A stretch of 64,000 bases of DNA from Arthrobacter sp. DWC3 (GTDB lineage Bacteria > Actinomycetota > Actinomycetes > Actinomycetales > Micrococcaceae). Made by a program: the position numbers and the translations under genes. Location: assembly GCF_002929375.1 (NCBI RefSeq), contig NZ_PJIP01000008.1, positions 1 through 64,000 on the forward strand, in the 5' to 3' direction. The notes below the pieces were generated by a model, which was given only the letters and a program-made list of their open reading frames with translations, did not search any database and was not told the origin of the DNA. Below, piece by piece: positions 52,029 to 61,596 of the stretch. How positions within the stretch are numbered: position 1 is the stretch's first letter; every line of letters starts with the position of its first letter.

Positions 52029-53078
52029 CTACTCGCCGCTGACGGCCTTGAGCTTCGGAGCCTCGGCCTCGTCGTCCGCGGGCTGCACGCCGATGCCCAA
52101 CTTGACCCTGATCTTCTGCTCGAGCTCGTCCGCGAGGTCAGGATTGTCCTTGAGGAACTTCCGGGCGTTCTCCTTGCCCTGGCCCAGCTGGTCGCCGTCG
52201 TAGGTGAACCAGGCACCGGACTTCTTGACCAGGTTGTTCTCGACGCCCACGTCGATCAGGCCGCCCTCGCGGGAGATGCCGTGACCGTAGAGGATGTCGA
52301 ACTCGGCCTGCTTGAAGGGCGGGGCCATCTTGTTCTTGACGATCTTGGCGCGGGTCCGGTTGCCCACCGGGTTCACGCCTTCCTTCAGCGTCTCGATGCG
52401 GCGCACGTCGATGCGGACGGAGGCGTAGAACTTCAGTGCCTTGCCGCCCGTGGTGGTCTCGGGGCTTCCGAAGAAGACGCCGATCTTCTCGCGGAGCTGG
52501 TTGATGAAGATGGCGGTGGTCTTGGTCTGGCTCAGGCGGCCGGTGATCTTCCGGAGCGCCTGGCTCATCAGGCGGGCCTGCAGACCCACGTGGCTGTCAC
52601 CCATCTCACCCTCGATCTCGGCGCGCGGCACGAGTGCTGCGACGGAGTCGATGACGATGATGTCGATCGACCCGGAGCCGATCAGCATGTCCATGATCTC
52701 GAGCGCCTGCTCGCCGGTGTCCGGCTGCGAGACGAGGAGGGCGTCGGTGTCCACGCCGAGCTTCTTGGCGTACTCGGGGTCGAGCGCGTGCTCGGCGTCG
52801 ATGAATGCCGCGATGCCGCCGTTGCGCTGGGCGCTGGCGACCGCGTGGAGCGCGACGGTGGTCTTGCCGGAGGACTCCGGACCGTAGATCTCGACGACCC
52901 TGCCGCGCGGCAGTCCACCGATGCCGAGGGCGACGTCCAGGGCGATGGAGCTCGTGGAGATGGTTTCGATGGGTGCACGGGTCTCGTCGCCGAGACGCAT
53001 GACGGATCCCTTGCCGTACTGCTTGTCGATCTGGGCGAGAGCAGCTTCGAGGGCTTTCTCGCGGTCTGGAGCGGCCAT
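52029..53078 (-). CDS. recA: RecA recombinase
   Basis: Strand-exchange ATPase and LexA co-protease. 349 residues with Walker A GPESSGKT at 66-73, [12 protein letters not shown], Walker [13 protein letters not shown], the L2 loop [18 protein letters not shown] and the usual acidic C-terminus. No intein. GAGGTGAAGA lies before the ATG. About 140 bases upstream is an imperfect LexA box overlapping a promoter. recX follows after five bases. Confidence 0.99.
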   Translation of the reverse strand: MAAPDREKALEAALAQIDKQYGKGSVMRLGDETRAPIETISTSSIALDVALGIGGLPRGRVVEIYGPESSGKTTVALHAVASAQRNGGIAAFIDAEHALDPEYAKKLGVDTDALLVSQPDTGEQALEIMDMLIGSGSIDIIVIDSVAALVPRAEIEGEMGDSHVGLQARLMSQALRKITGRLSQTKTTAIFINQLREKIGVFFGSPETTTGGKALKFYASVRIDVRRIETLKEGVNPVGNRTRAKIVKNKMAPPFKQAEFDILYGHGISREGGLIDVGVENNLVKKSGAWFTYDGDQLGQGKENARKFLKDNPDLADELEQKIRVKLGIGVQPADDEAEAPKLKAVSGE

Positions 53079-53203
53079 TCTTCACCTCGGTTTTTCATGG
53101 CCAACGGGCCTGTTTACGTGTTCGGTACGACTGTATTGGCCTGCGCCGACAGTTTGAGGTGGAGCCGCCGGTATGTGCACAAGAGCGGGCCACCGCCACG
53201 ACT

Positions 53204-53232
53204 ATCATACCGCGATCCGAACAGATATTCGA
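53204..53232 (-). promoter_or_regulatory. recA promoter overlapped by an imperfect LexA box
   Basis: Minus strand TCGAAT, 17 bases, TATGAT. The -35 is part of TCGAATATCTGTTCGG (53217-53232), which matches the LexA box TCGAAC-N4-GTTCGA in one arm and with one change in the other. Repressor bound there would block the promoter. Confidence 0.6.
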
Positions 53233-53288
53233 TTATCCGTCGCGCCGCGCGTGTCCCCCGGCGGCGGCCCGACGAGGCCGCGGCATGG

Positions 53289-53507
53289 TCACCGCGGCCT
53301 GACGTCGCGGCCGAGCCAGCGCTCCCGCGGCACGTCCTGGGTGCGGCATACCGCCTCCCAGACGGCCTTCGGGTCGACGCCCGCCCCGAGTGCCTCCGCC
53401 GCCGTCCGGTCACCGAGACGGTCCACCACCAGGTCCCGGGCGAGCGTCCTCGAGTACCCCGCACCGAACTCGTCGTCCATCAGCCGCCAGAAGTCGCTCA
53501 ACCGCAT
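53289..53507 (-). CDS. DUF3046 protein
   Basis: A 72-residue protein of the DUF3046 family, constantly found upstream of recA in actinobacteria. MRLSDFWRLMDDEFG and YSRTLARDLVVDRLGDRTAAEAL are the conserved segments. Function unknown. The recA promoter lies in the gap after it. Confidence 0.92.
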   Translation of the reverse strand: MRLSDFWRLMDDEFGAGYSRTLARDLVVDRLGDRTAAEALGAGVDPKAVWEAVCRTQDVPRERWLGRDVRPR

Positions 53508-53681
53508 GTACCGTCCCTCAGCTCTCGTCGTCTCCCTGCGCTACCATCGCGCGCCTGTCCCATTCTGCGCGTTCCGTCCCCGCGGACTGGGCACCGGCGG
53601 CCGAGCGCGGGGACGGAACGCGGCGGGCCCGGCCGCCGGGAGGACCCTCCCGCCGCATGGTGCCCCGCGGACGCGTCACCC

Positions 53682-53687
53682 TACAAT
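53682..53687 (+). promoter_or_regulatory. Probable -10 element of the marR gene (leaderless)
   Basis: TACAAT six bases before ATG 53694. No Shine-Dalgarno and a poor -35. Confidence 0.45.
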
Positions 53688-53693
53688 TGCCCC

Positions 53694-54203
53694 ATGAACG
53701 CGAAGCCGAGCACCACAGACACCGAGCCGGGCCTCGCCGCCTACCCCGGGGACGACGCCGACACCGATGCGGCCATCGAGGCGCTGGAGCAGCAGCTCAG
53801 CATGCTGTGGCGCCGTGCGCGGTCCAATTCGTACAAGGTCGCCCGCCGCGTGCACCCCGACATGGAGCCGGCGGCCTACGGGCTCCTGGTGATCCTCCAG
53901 CGGGAGGGCTCCATGAGGCTCACGGACATCGCCGCCAGCGTGGGCGTCGGCAAGCCGTCCGTCAGCCGCCAGATCGCGATGCTCGAGCAGCTCGGGCTCG
54001 TGCAGAAGGAGGCCGATCCGCTCGACGGCCGCGCGCAGGCCATCTCCCTCACGGAGGCCGGCACGCACCAGCTCGTCGCCGCGCAGTCCGCGCGCAAGCA
54101 GGCGTTCCACCAGCTCATGGAGGACTGGGACGTGGACGACCTGACCCGCCTGGGCACACTGATCGCCCAGCTGAACAACACCTACACGAAGGACAACTGG
54201 TAG
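53694..54203 (+). CDS. MarR-family transcriptional regulator
   Basis: A 169-residue winged helix protein. The DNA-binding part is MRLTDIAASVGVGKPSVSRQIAMLEQLGLVQKE, with wing DPLDGRAQAISLTEAG (the conserved DxRxxxxxLT pattern). Ligand and targets unknown. It is monocistronic, closed by a strong hairpin. Residues 1-30 are an acidic tail. Confidence 0.9.
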   Translation: MNAKPSTTDTEPGLAAYPGDDADTDAAIEALEQQLSMLWRRARSNSYKVARRVHPDMEPAAYGLLVILQREGSMRLTDIAASVGVGKPSVSRQIAMLEQLGLVQKEADPLDGRAQAISLTEAGTHQLVAAQSARKQAFHQLMEDWDVDDLTRLGTLIAQLNNTYTKDNW

Positions 54204-54212
54204 CGGACGGCA

Positions 54213-54244
54213 GGAAGGCCCGTCCCCTCGGGGACGGGCCTTCC
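54213..54244. terminator. Terminator between marR and clgR
   Basis: A near-perfect stem of 14-15 bp, GGAAGGCCCGTCCCC with its complement around a minimal loop, followed by TTG on the plus strand. Serves two convergent genes. Confidence 0.85.
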
Positions 54245-54267
54245 TTGTGGTGTTCGTCGTGCGGGGA

Positions 54268-54615
54268 TCAGCGGTTCGTGGCCGCGAGTCCCCGACGGAA
54301 GTCGTCGTTCAGTTCGTCGGTGAGGTCGTCCCCGAACTCCCGGGAGAATTCCTGCGGGATCGTGTCCGGGATGGAGACGCCTTCTGCTACTGCCAGGCGG
54401 TCGCTGACTTCCCGCAGCATCGAGGAAAGGGGCACCTCGAGTGCACTGCAGATTGATGAGAGGAGTTCAGAGGATGCTTCCTTCTGGCCACGCTCAACCT
54501 CGCTGAGGTATCCGAGGGAGACCCTCGCACTGTGCGACACCTCTCGCAGGGTACGGCCCTGGCGCTGGCGGACGTCACGCAGGACGTCGCCGATCTCATG
54601 GCGAAGAACTACCAT
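54268..54615 (-). CDS. clgR: ClgR-like XRE-family regulator of proteolysis and envelope stress genes
   Basis: A 115-residue helix-turn-helix protein whose core ([38 protein letters not shown]) is the ClgR signature; ClgR activates clp protease and related genes in actinobacteria and is itself a Clp substrate. ATG 54615 has AAGGAG six bases upstream and aligns with Streptomyces ClgR starts; the frame stays open to ATG 54708, which would add 31 residues beginning MAKQPVSV. The C-terminus (RRGLAATNR) differs from classical Ala-Ala degrons. Located after cinA and pgsA, as usual. Confidence 0.88.
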   Translation of the reverse strand: MVVLRHEIGDVLRDVRQRQGRTLREVSHSARVSLGYLSEVERGQKEASSELLSSICSALEVPLSSMLREVSDRLAVAEGVSIPDTIPQEFSREFGDDLTDELNDDFRRGLAATNR

Positions 54616-54831
54616 CTTGCGCTCCTTAGGCTTGCGTTGTGCATCATCTGCCAACCCCACATCACGCCAACGGACCACGCCGTTTACGGATACGGGTTGC
54701 TTTGCCATCTGTATCGCCTTGCTCCCTCATGAATGGGCACCGCCCGATCGGCGGATGCACCGTGATGATGACCTGCCCGTTCTGCTTGAGCCTAAGTCGC
54801 CTACCCTATCAACGGCCGGCACTGTTTATAA

Positions 54832-55329
54832 CTACCCCCGCGCGCCGTTTGTTCCCCTGGACAGTGCCCCGTGGAGCTCCGAGAGCGCCGCGTCGCGGGA
54901 GGCGCTGCGGATCGCGTCGCGGCCGCCGGAGAAGTGGTGCTCGAACGATTCCGTGCCGGAAGCGGTCGAGATCGCCGTGAACACGGTGCCCACGGGCTTC
55001 CCTTCGTGCGCGGCGGGTCCGGCGACGCCGGTGGTCGCGACGCCGATGTCGGCCGACAGGGCGTCCCGCGCGCCGCGCGCCATCGCCTCGGCCACGCGCG
55101 GATCGACGGCGCCCGCCTCGGCGAGGAGCCGGGCGTCGACGCCCAGAAGGTTCTCCTTGACGGTCACCTGGTAGGCCACTATGCCGCCCTGCAGGACGGA
55201 CGAGGCGCCGGGCACCTCCGCGAGGGCCGCGGCGACCATCCCCGCGGTCAGGGATTCCGCGGTGGCCACGGTGAGACCCAGCCGGGCGGCGAGTGCGACG
55301 ACGTCGGACGCGAGCTGCGTGCCCGTCAC
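54832..55329 (-). CDS. cinA: Nicotinamide-nucleotide amidase (CinA C-terminal domain protein)
   Basis: A 165-residue PncC-type amidohydrolase that recycles NMN to nicotinate mononucleotide. TVATAESLTAGMVA and GGIVAYQVTVKENLLGV give the Ser and Lys/Tyr of the active site; GVATTGVAGPAAHEGKPVGTVF follows. There is no N-terminal CinA nucleotidase domain, so this is the short form. GTG 55329 overlaps the pgsA stop (GTGA). Confidence 0.92.
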   Translation of the reverse strand: MTGTQLASDVVALAARLGLTVATAESLTAGMVAAALAEVPGASSVLQGGIVAYQVTVKENLLGVDARLLAEAGAVDPRVAEAMARGARDALSADIGVATTGVAGPAAHEGKPVGTVFTAISTASGTESFEHHFSGGRDAIRSASRDAALSELHGALSRGTNGARG

Positions 55330-55916
55330 TTCCGGGCGTCCGCCCGGAGCCGGACGGCCTGGACGACGTAGTCCACGCCGGTCACCACGGTGATGACGAG
55401 GGCAGCCGCCATCACCGAGGCCGAGAGCCACCAGACCCAGTCGCCCAGCAGGGCCTGCAACGGCAGCAGGAAGAGCAGGATGGCGACCGTCTGGACGACG
55501 GTCTTCAGCTTGCCGCCGCGGGAGGCGGGCATCACGCCGTACCGGATGACGGCGAAGCGCAGGAGCGTGACGCCGATCTCGCGGACGAGGATGAGGATGG
55601 TCACCCACCACCAGAGCTCCCCGAGGACGGAGAGCAGCACGAGCGCGGAGCCGATGAGGAGCTTGTCGGCGATCGGATCGGCGATCTTGCCGAAGTCCGT
55701 GATGAGCCCGCGGCTGCGCGCCAGGTCGCCGTCGAGCTTGTCCGTGTAGATCGCGACGACGAAGGTGAGGACCGCGAGCCAGCGGAACAGCCCGGCCTGC
55801 CCGTCGTCGAGCAGGAGGAACCAGACGAAGAACGGGACGAGCACGATCCTCACGACGGTGAGGACGTTCGCGATGTTCAGGACCGGCACCGCCGGGCTCG
55901 GGGAGCTGTTCACCAT
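55326..55916 (-). CDS. pgsA: CDP-diacylglycerol--glycerol-3-phosphate 3-phosphatidyltransferase
   Basis: Membrane enzyme making phosphatidylglycerol phosphate. 196 residues with the CDP-alcohol phosphotransferase motif around residues 62-84 (DGDLAR, then G76, Asp80 and Asp84) and about five hydrophobic helices. LNIANVLTVVRIVLVPFF begins the conserved part. Seven bases after ftsK. Confidence 0.95.
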   Translation of the reverse strand: MVNSSPSPAVPVLNIANVLTVVRIVLVPFFVWFLLLDDGQAGLFRWLAVLTFVVAIYTDKLDGDLARSRGLITDFGKIADPIADKLLIGSALVLLSVLGELWWWVTILILVREIGVTLLRFAVIRYGVMPASRGGKLKTVVQTVAILLFLLPLQALLGDWVWWLSASVMAAALVITVVTGVDYVVQAVRLRADARK

Positions 55917-55922
55917 GTCAGG

Positions 55923-58793
55923 CTACCTGCCGGTGAGGTTCCAGGCGTCCTCGCCGTCGCCGTCGTCGGATCCACCGGGCGCGTCCGCGTCGTCGTAGTA
56001 GTCGACGGCCTGGGGCCGGGACGCGAGGTCCTCGGCCACGAGGTCCACGGGCCCCTGGGCGGGACGGGGCGCGGCCGGTGGCTCGTCGCCGCGCATCGCG
56101 GCGAGGACCGGCTCGAGGTCGTCGGGCTTGACGAGGACGTCGCGGGCCTTCGAACCCTCCGACGGGCCGACGACGCCGCGCGACTCGAGGAGGTCCATGA
56201 GGCGTCCCGCCTTCGCGAAGCCCACGCGGAGCTTGCGCTGCAGCATCGAGGTGGAGCCGAACTGCGTGGTGACGACGAGCTCGGTGGCCTGCAGCAGCAC
56301 CTCGAGGTCGTCCCCGATGTCGTCGTCGATCTGTTTCTTGGGCGCGTCGACGGCCACGTCCTCGCGGTAGGTGGCCTGCAGCTGGCCCTTCACGTGCTCC
56401 ACGACGCGGTGGATCTCCGACTCGGTGACCCAGGCGCCCTGCACGCGCATCGGCTTCGAGGCGCCCATCGGCAGGAACAGGGCGTCGCCCTGGCCGATCA
56501 GCTTCTCGGCGCCGGGCTGGTCGAGGACCACGCGGGAGTCGGTGACGGAGGACGTGGCGAACGCCATGCGGGACGGCACGTTCGCCTTGATGAGGCCGGT
56601 GACCACGTCCACGGAGGGCCGCTGGGTCGCGAGGACGAGGTGGATGCCGGCGGCCCGGGCGAGCTGCGTGATCCTCACGATCGAGTCCTCGACGTCGCGG
56701 GGCGCCACCATCATGAGGTCGGCGAGCTCGTCCACGATGACCAGGAGGTACGGGTAGGGGCGGACCACGCGCTTGGAGCCCTCGGGCGGGACCACCTTGC
56801 CGTTCCGGACCGCCTTGTTGAAGTCGTCGATGTGCTTGTAGCCGAAGTTCGCGAGGTCGTCGTAGCGCGTGTCCATCTCGCGGACCACCCACTGCAGCGC
56901 CTCGGCGGCCTTCTTGGGATTCGTGATGATCGGCGTGATGAGGTGCGGGACGCCCTCGTAGGCCGTCAGCTCCACGCGCTTCGGGTCCACCATGACCATG
57001 CGCACCTCGTCGGGCGTGGAGCGCATGAGGATGGAGGTGATCATCGAGTTCACGAAGGAGGACTTGCCCGCGCCGGTGGCGCCGGCGACGAGGAGGTGCG
57101 GCATCTTGGCGAGGTTCGCGACGACGAACCCGCCCTCGACGTCCTTGCCCACGCCCATGACCATGGGGTGGTCGGTCTTGCGGGCGTTGCCGGAACGGAG
57201 CACGTCTCCGAGGGACACGGTCTCGCGGTCCGTGTTGGGGATCTCGATGCCGATGGCCGACTTGCCGGGGATGGGCGAGAGGATGCGCACGTCGGAGCTG
57301 GCGACGGCGTAGGAGATGTTCTTCGACAGGGCGGTGACCCGCTCCACCTTGGTGCCCGGGGCGAGCTCGATCTCGTAGCGCGTCACCGTCGGGCCGCGCG
57401 AGAACCCGGTGACCTTGGCATCCACGTTGAACTGGTCGAGGGTGTGCGTGAGCGCGGCGACGACGGCGTCGTTGGCCTCGGAACGTTCCTTGGGCGGGGT
57501 GCCGGCCGGCAGGTAGTCCGACGGCGGCAGGGTATAGGCGACGTCGCCGGCGAGCTGCAGCTGCTCGGTGCGCTGCGGGATGGGCGTCGGCGGGACCTGC
57601 GGCTGCACCGGCGTCGAGGGGACGATGACAGCCTTCGCGGCCGGTACGACGGCGATGGCCTCCGTGGCGCCCTCGGGTGCGCGGTCCGGTGCCTCCATGG
57701 GCGGCACGCGGCCCGCCTGCGACCGTTTCAGTTCCTCCGCGGCGAGTTCCTGCTTGGTGGGACGGCGGACGCCGGGCGGCACGGCGGCCTCGGCCTCGCG
57801 GGCGCGGCGCTCCTCGTCCTCGATGACGGCGCGCTCGAAGGCCTCGTCGCCCACGAAGCCGTCGCTGTCGGGGCCGGGCTGGTCGGCGTCGAACGGGGCG
57901 TCCGCCTTGTCCTTGCCGAACAGGCGCTTGCGCTTCTTCGGTTCCGGCGTCGCGGTGGCGCCGTGCGTCTCGTAGAGGTAGCTCTGGTCGTGGCCGTCGT
58001 CGCGCGTGTGCCGGGCGTCGTCGGGGTCCTGGCCCATCAGGTGCTCGTAGAGCGTGCGCAGGCGGGCGGGGATGTGGCGGAAGGGCGTCGCGGTGACGAT
58101 CAGCAGGCCGAGGAACACCGCGGCGGCGAGCAGCAAACCTACGGGCCATCCGGTCAGGACGCTGCTGAGGGGCCCGGCGACGAGGAAGCCGACGACGCCG
58201 CCCGCCCGCCAGAGGGCGTCCAACCCGGCGGAGAGCCCCGGCTGCCCGCCGACGAGGTGGGCGATCCCGGAGCCGGCGAAGAGGATGACGAGCAGGCCGA
58301 TGCTGATGCGGTTGTTGGCCCGGTGGCGCTCCGGGTACCGGAACAGGCGGACGGCGCCGATGCCGAGCAGGAAGGGGACGAGCAGGGCCATCCAGCCGAA
58401 GGTGCCCCCGGCGGCGGCGTGCACGATGTCCGCGGGCGTGCCGCCGAGGGCCCACCATTCGACGGCTGCGACGGCGAGGGCGAGCAGGAGGAGGAAGAGG
58501 CCGGAGCCGTCACGCCGCAGCTGCCGCTCGGGGTTCACGGTGTGGCCGAAGGCACGGACGCCGGACCCGACGACGCGGGCCGCACCCATCCAGACGGTCT
58601 GGACCGCGCGTACCGGGAGGGCGGGGCGGTCGTCCTGCTGCGGCTCCGGGGCCGGCAGCTGCCGGGTCTTCGCCGGGGCGCGCGTCGCACCCTTCGCGGG
58701 CGCCTTGCCGCGGGCGGGACCCGCGGCGGCGGACGCTCCCCTGCTGCGGGTCTGCTGCTGGCCCCGCGGGGCAGGGGAGGTTCGAGTGGCCAT
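55923..58793 (-). CDS. ftsK: DNA translocase FtsK
   Basis: Septal DNA pump for chromosome dimer resolution and segregation. 956 residues from ATG 58793: a basic Ala/Pro head, four membrane helices (about 95-260), a linker rich in Pro/Gln, the alpha/beta motor with GATGAGKSSFVNSM (Walker A) and YLLVIVDELADLMMV (Walker B), and the C-terminal gamma domain (TSMLQRKLRVGFAKAGRLMDLLES). The linker is short compared with E. coli. GGAGGG lies only two bases from the chosen ATG; Met starts at 58817 and 58871 are possible. Confidence 0.96.
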   Translation of the reverse strand: MATRTSPAPRGQQQTRSRGASAAAGPARGKAPAKGATRAPAKTRQLPAPEPQQDDRPALPVRAVQTVWMGAARVVGSGVRAFGHTVNPERQLRRDGSGLFLLLLALAVAAVEWWALGGTPADIVHAAAGGTFGWMALLVPFLLGIGAVRLFRYPERHRANNRISIGLLVILFAGSGIAHLVGGQPGLSAGLDALWRAGGVVGFLVAGPLSSVLTGWPVGLLLAAAVFLGLLIVTATPFRHIPARLRTLYEHLMGQDPDDARHTRDDGHDQSYLYETHGATATPEPKKRKRLFGKDKADAPFDADQPGPDSDGFVGDEAFERAVIEDEERRAREAEAAVPPGVRRPTKQELAAEELKRSQAGRVPPMEAPDRAPEGATEAIAVVPAAKAVIVPSTPVQPQVPPTPIPQRTEQLQLAGDVAYTLPPSDYLPAGTPPKERSEANDAVVAALTHTLDQFNVDAKVTGFSRGPTVTRYEIELAPGTKVERVTALSKNISYAVASSDVRILSPIPGKSAIGIEIPNTDRETVSLGDVLRSGNARKTDHPMVMGVGKDVEGGFVVANLAKMPHLLVAGATGAGKSSFVNSMITSILMRSTPDEVRMVMVDPKRVELTAYEGVPHLITPIITNPKKAAEALQWVVREMDTRYDDLANFGYKHIDDFNKAVRNGKVVPPEGSKRVVRPYPYLLVIVDELADLMMVAPRDVEDSIVRITQLARAAGIHLVLATQRPSVDVVTGLIKANVPSRMAFATSSVTDSRVVLDQPGAEKLIGQGDALFLPMGASKPMRVQGAWVTESEIHRVVEHVKGQLQATYREDVAVDAPKKQIDDDIGDDLEVLLQATELVVTTQFGSTSMLQRKLRVGFAKAGRLMDLLESRGVVGPSEGSKARDVLVKPDDLEPVLAAMRGDEPPAAPRPAQGPVDLVAEDLASRPQAVDYYDDADAPGGSDDGDGEDAWNLTGR

Positions 58794-58887
58794 GCCCTCC
58801 ACGGTACCGGACGGCATCGCCGAACCCGCGGATCCCCGCCGCCTGCCGGGACGGCGCGACCGGGTGGCCACCGGCCCTGGGCCGGGG

Positions 58888-60585
58888 TCACGCCTCGAGG
58901 ACCACCGGGATGATCATGGGGCGCCTGCGGAGGCGCCGGTTGACCCAGGTGCCGACGGTGCGCCGGACCACCTGCTGCAGCTGGTACGTGGTGTGCTCGG
59001 TGGTGTTCGTCACGGCGTCCTCGAGGGCGGCGCTGATCCTCGGCCGGATCTCGTCGAAGACGGACTCGTCCTCCGCGAACCCCCGCGCGTGGATGTCGGG
59101 ACCGGAGACGATCTTGCCGGTGGTGCGGTTGACGACCGTGATGATCGAGATGAAACCCTCCTCGCCGAGGATGCGGCGGTCCTTGAGGTCGGCGTCCGTG
59201 ATCTCGCCGACGCTCGAGCCGTCCACGTAGACGTAGCCGCACTCCACGGCTCCCACCACGCGCGCGATCCCGTCCACGAGGTCGATCACGGAGCCGTCCT
59301 CGGTCAGCAGGACGTTCGACGCCGGGACGCCGGTCTGCTGCGCCAGTTTGCCGTTCGCGATGAGGTGGCGCGTCTCGCCGTGGACGGGCATCACGTTCCT
59401 CGGGCGGAGGATGTTGTAGCAGTAGAGCAGCTCGCCCGCCGCCGCGTGGCCCGACACGTGGACCTTCGCGTTGCCCTTGTGGATCACGTCGGCGCCGAGC
59501 TTCAGGAGCCCGTTGATCACGCGGTACACGGCGTTCTCGTTGCCGGGGATGAGCGAGGACGCGAGGATCACGGTGTCGCCCTCGCCGACCGTGATGCGGT
59601 GGTCGCCGTTGGCCATCCGGGACAGGGCCGCCATGGGTTCGCCCTGGGAGCCCGTGGACATGAGGACCACGCGGTCGTCGGGGAGGTCGTCCACGTTCTT
59701 GATGTCCACGAGGATGCCGTCCGGGACCCTCAGGTAGCCGAGCTTCTCCGCGATGGCCATGTTCCGCACCATCGACCGGCCTGCGAAGCAGACGAAGCGG
59801 CCGTGGGCGTGCGCGGCGTCGAGCACCTGCTGCACGCGGTGCACGTGGGAGGAGAACGAGGCGACGATAATGCGCTTCCTCACCTGCCCGAACAGGTTCT
59901 CCAGCACGGGGCCGATCTCCCGCTCCGCCGTCGTGAAGCCCGGGACGTCGGCGTTCGTGGAGTCGACCATGAACAGGTCCACGCCCTCCTCGCCGAGGCG
60001 CGCGAAGGCCCGCAGGTCCGTGATCCGGCCGTCGAGGGGCAGCTGGTCCATCTTGAAGTCGCCCGTGTGCAGCACCGTGCCCGCCTCGGTGCGGAGGAAC
60101 ACGGCGAGGGCGTCCGGAATGGAGTGGTTGACGGCGACGAACTCGCACTCGAAGGGGCCGAGCTGCTCGATCTGCCCCTCGGACACCGTGAGCGTGTACG
60201 GGCGGATGCGGTGTTCCTGGAGCTTCGCCTCGACGAGCGCGAGGGTCAGCTGGGAGCCGATGACCGGGATGTCGCCCTTCAGTCGCAGCAGGTACGGGAC
60301 CGCCCCGATGTGGTCCTCGTGCCCGTGCGTGAGGACGAGGCCCACGACGTCGTCGAGCCGGTCCTCGATGTAGGAGAAGTCGGGCAGGATGAGGTCGACC
60401 CCGGGCTGGTTCTCCTCGGGGAACAGCACGCCGCAGTCGACGATCAGGAGCTTGCCGCTGATCTCGAAGACCGCCATGTTGCGGCCGATCTCCCCGAGCC
60501 CGCCGAGCGGCACCACCCGGAGGGTGCCGGGCTCGAGCGCCGGCGGGAGGGCCGGCAGCGCCGCGGGAGGAGCGGCGTCGCTCAT
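58888..60585 (-). CDS. rnj: Ribonuclease J
   Basis: Beta-CASP metallo-beta-lactamase RNase with 5'-3' exo and endo activity. 565 residues: VLTHGHEDHIGAVPYLL zinc motif, TGDFKMDQLPLDG, IVASFSSHVHRVQQVLDAA and the beta-CASP domain, then KVHVSGHAAAGEL, and a C-terminal domain ending in RRPMIIPVVLEA. ATG 60585 overlaps the dapA stop (ATGA). The dapA-rnj pairing is common in actinobacteria. Confidence 0.96.
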   Translation of the reverse strand: MSDAAPPAALPALPPALEPGTLRVVPLGGLGEIGRNMAVFEISGKLLIVDCGVLFPEENQPGVDLILPDFSYIEDRLDDVVGLVLTHGHEDHIGAVPYLLRLKGDIPVIGSQLTLALVEAKLQEHRIRPYTLTVSEGQIEQLGPFECEFVAVNHSIPDALAVFLRTEAGTVLHTGDFKMDQLPLDGRITDLRAFARLGEEGVDLFMVDSTNADVPGFTTAEREIGPVLENLFGQVRKRIIVASFSSHVHRVQQVLDAAHAHGRFVCFAGRSMVRNMAIAEKLGYLRVPDGILVDIKNVDDLPDDRVVLMSTGSQGEPMAALSRMANGDHRITVGEGDTVILASSLIPGNENAVYRVINGLLKLGADVIHKGNAKVHVSGHAAAGELLYCYNILRPRNVMPVHGETRHLIANGKLAQQTGVPASNVLLTEDGSVIDLVDGIARVVGAVECGYVYVDGSSVGEITDADLKDRRILGEEGFISIITVVNRTTGKIVSGPDIHARGFAEDESVFDEIRPRISAALEDAVTNTTEHTTYQLQQVVRRTVGTWVNRRLRRRPMIIPVVLEA

Positions 60586-61517
60586 GCGCGCGACTCCCCC
60601 ACCGGGGACGACGCCGGGTCCCAGACGGTGCCGGCGAGGTCCGCGAGGACCGCCTCGAGTTCGTGCGGCTCGGGCCCGACGAGGGGCAGCCGGACGACGG
60701 CGTTCGGCAGGACGCCCTGCAGGTGCAGGACCTGCTTGGCGGAGACGGCGCCCGGGATGTGCGTCATGACCGCCCGGATCACGGGGTCGAGCTCGAAGTG
60801 GATCCGGCGGGCCTTCGCGAAGTCGCCGGCGGTCGCCGCGTCGACGAGGGCCCGAAAGGCGCGGGTGGCCACGTGGGCGGTGACGCTGACCACGCCCACG
60901 GCGCCCGCGGCCATCCACGGCAGGGTGAGGCCGTCGTCGCCGGAGTAGACGTCGAGGTCGGTGGCGGCGAGGACCCGCGTGACGGCGGCGAAGTCCGCCT
61001 TCGCGTCCTTCAGGGCGCCGATCCTCGGGTGCTCGGCGAGCCGCAGCATCGTCTCGGTGGTGATGGGGATCCCGGAGCGGCCGGGGATGTCGTAGACCAT
61101 GACCGGCAGGTCGCTGGCCGCGGCGACGGCCTCGAAGTGGGCGAGCACGCCGGCCTGGGTGGGCTTGTTGTAGTACGGCGTGACGACGAGCTGCGCGTGG
61201 GCGCCCGCCCGCTCGGCGCGCCGCGCCATCTCGACGGAGTGCGAGGTGTGGTTGGTGCCGGTGCCCGCGATGACGCGCGCGCGGTCCCCCACCGTCTCGG
61301 CAACCACGCGGTAGAGGTCCTCCTTCTCGGAGTCCTCCAGCGTGGAGGTCTCCCCCGTGGTGCCCGAGACCACCAGGCCGTCGCAGCCGTCGTCCACGAG
61401 CCGCGCGGCGAGGGCGGCGGTGGCGTCGAAGTCCACGGCGCCGTCGGCGGTGAAGGGCGTGACCATCGCCGTGACGAGGGAACCGAAGGGGAGCGCGCGC
61501 GCGGGGGTGTCGACCAT
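60582..61517 (-). CDS. dapA: 4-hydroxy-tetrahydrodipicolinate synthase
   Basis: Condenses pyruvate with aspartate semialdehyde at the entry of the diaminopimelate/lysine branch. 311 residues with VSGTTGETSTL (Thr pair 53-54), VYDIPGRSG (Tyr142) and the Schiff-base Lys170 in IGALKDAKAD. Overlaps rnj. dapB lies about 1.7 kb upstream on the same strand. Confidence 0.97.
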   Translation of the reverse strand: MVDTPARALPFGSLVTAMVTPFTADGAVDFDATAALAARLVDDGCDGLVVSGTTGETSTLEDSEKEDLYRVVAETVGDRARVIAGTGTNHTSHSVEMARRAERAGAHAQLVVTPYYNKPTQAGVLAHFEAVAAASDLPVMVYDIPGRSGIPITTETMLRLAEHPRIGALKDAKADFAAVTRVLAATDLDVYSGDDGLTLPWMAAGAVGVVSVTAHVATRAFRALVDAATAGDFAKARRIHFELDPVIRAVMTHIPGAVSAKQVLHLQGVLPNAVVRLPLVGPEPHELEAVLADLAGTVWDPASSPVGESRA

Positions 61518-61596
61518 GGGGAAAACGTTACCCGCTCGCGCGGCGCCGGGTGGGACGCACCCCGGAGAGCGCGGGCGCCTGTGGGATTATGGCGGG

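Noticed and set aside
51201-54203. 1000-codon plus-strand frame reaching into marR
   Set aside because: It only contains the real marR at its end; the rest is antisense to recX, recA and DUF3046.
57485-57495. GAACGTTC palindrome as an extra LexA box
   Set aside because: The four-base spacer between GAAC and GTTC is missing and it lies in the middle of ftsK.
55293-58913. 1206-codon open frame opposite ftsK and pgsA
   Set aside because: Antisense of ftsK/pgsA; composition driven by GC skew at codon positions, no recognisable motif.
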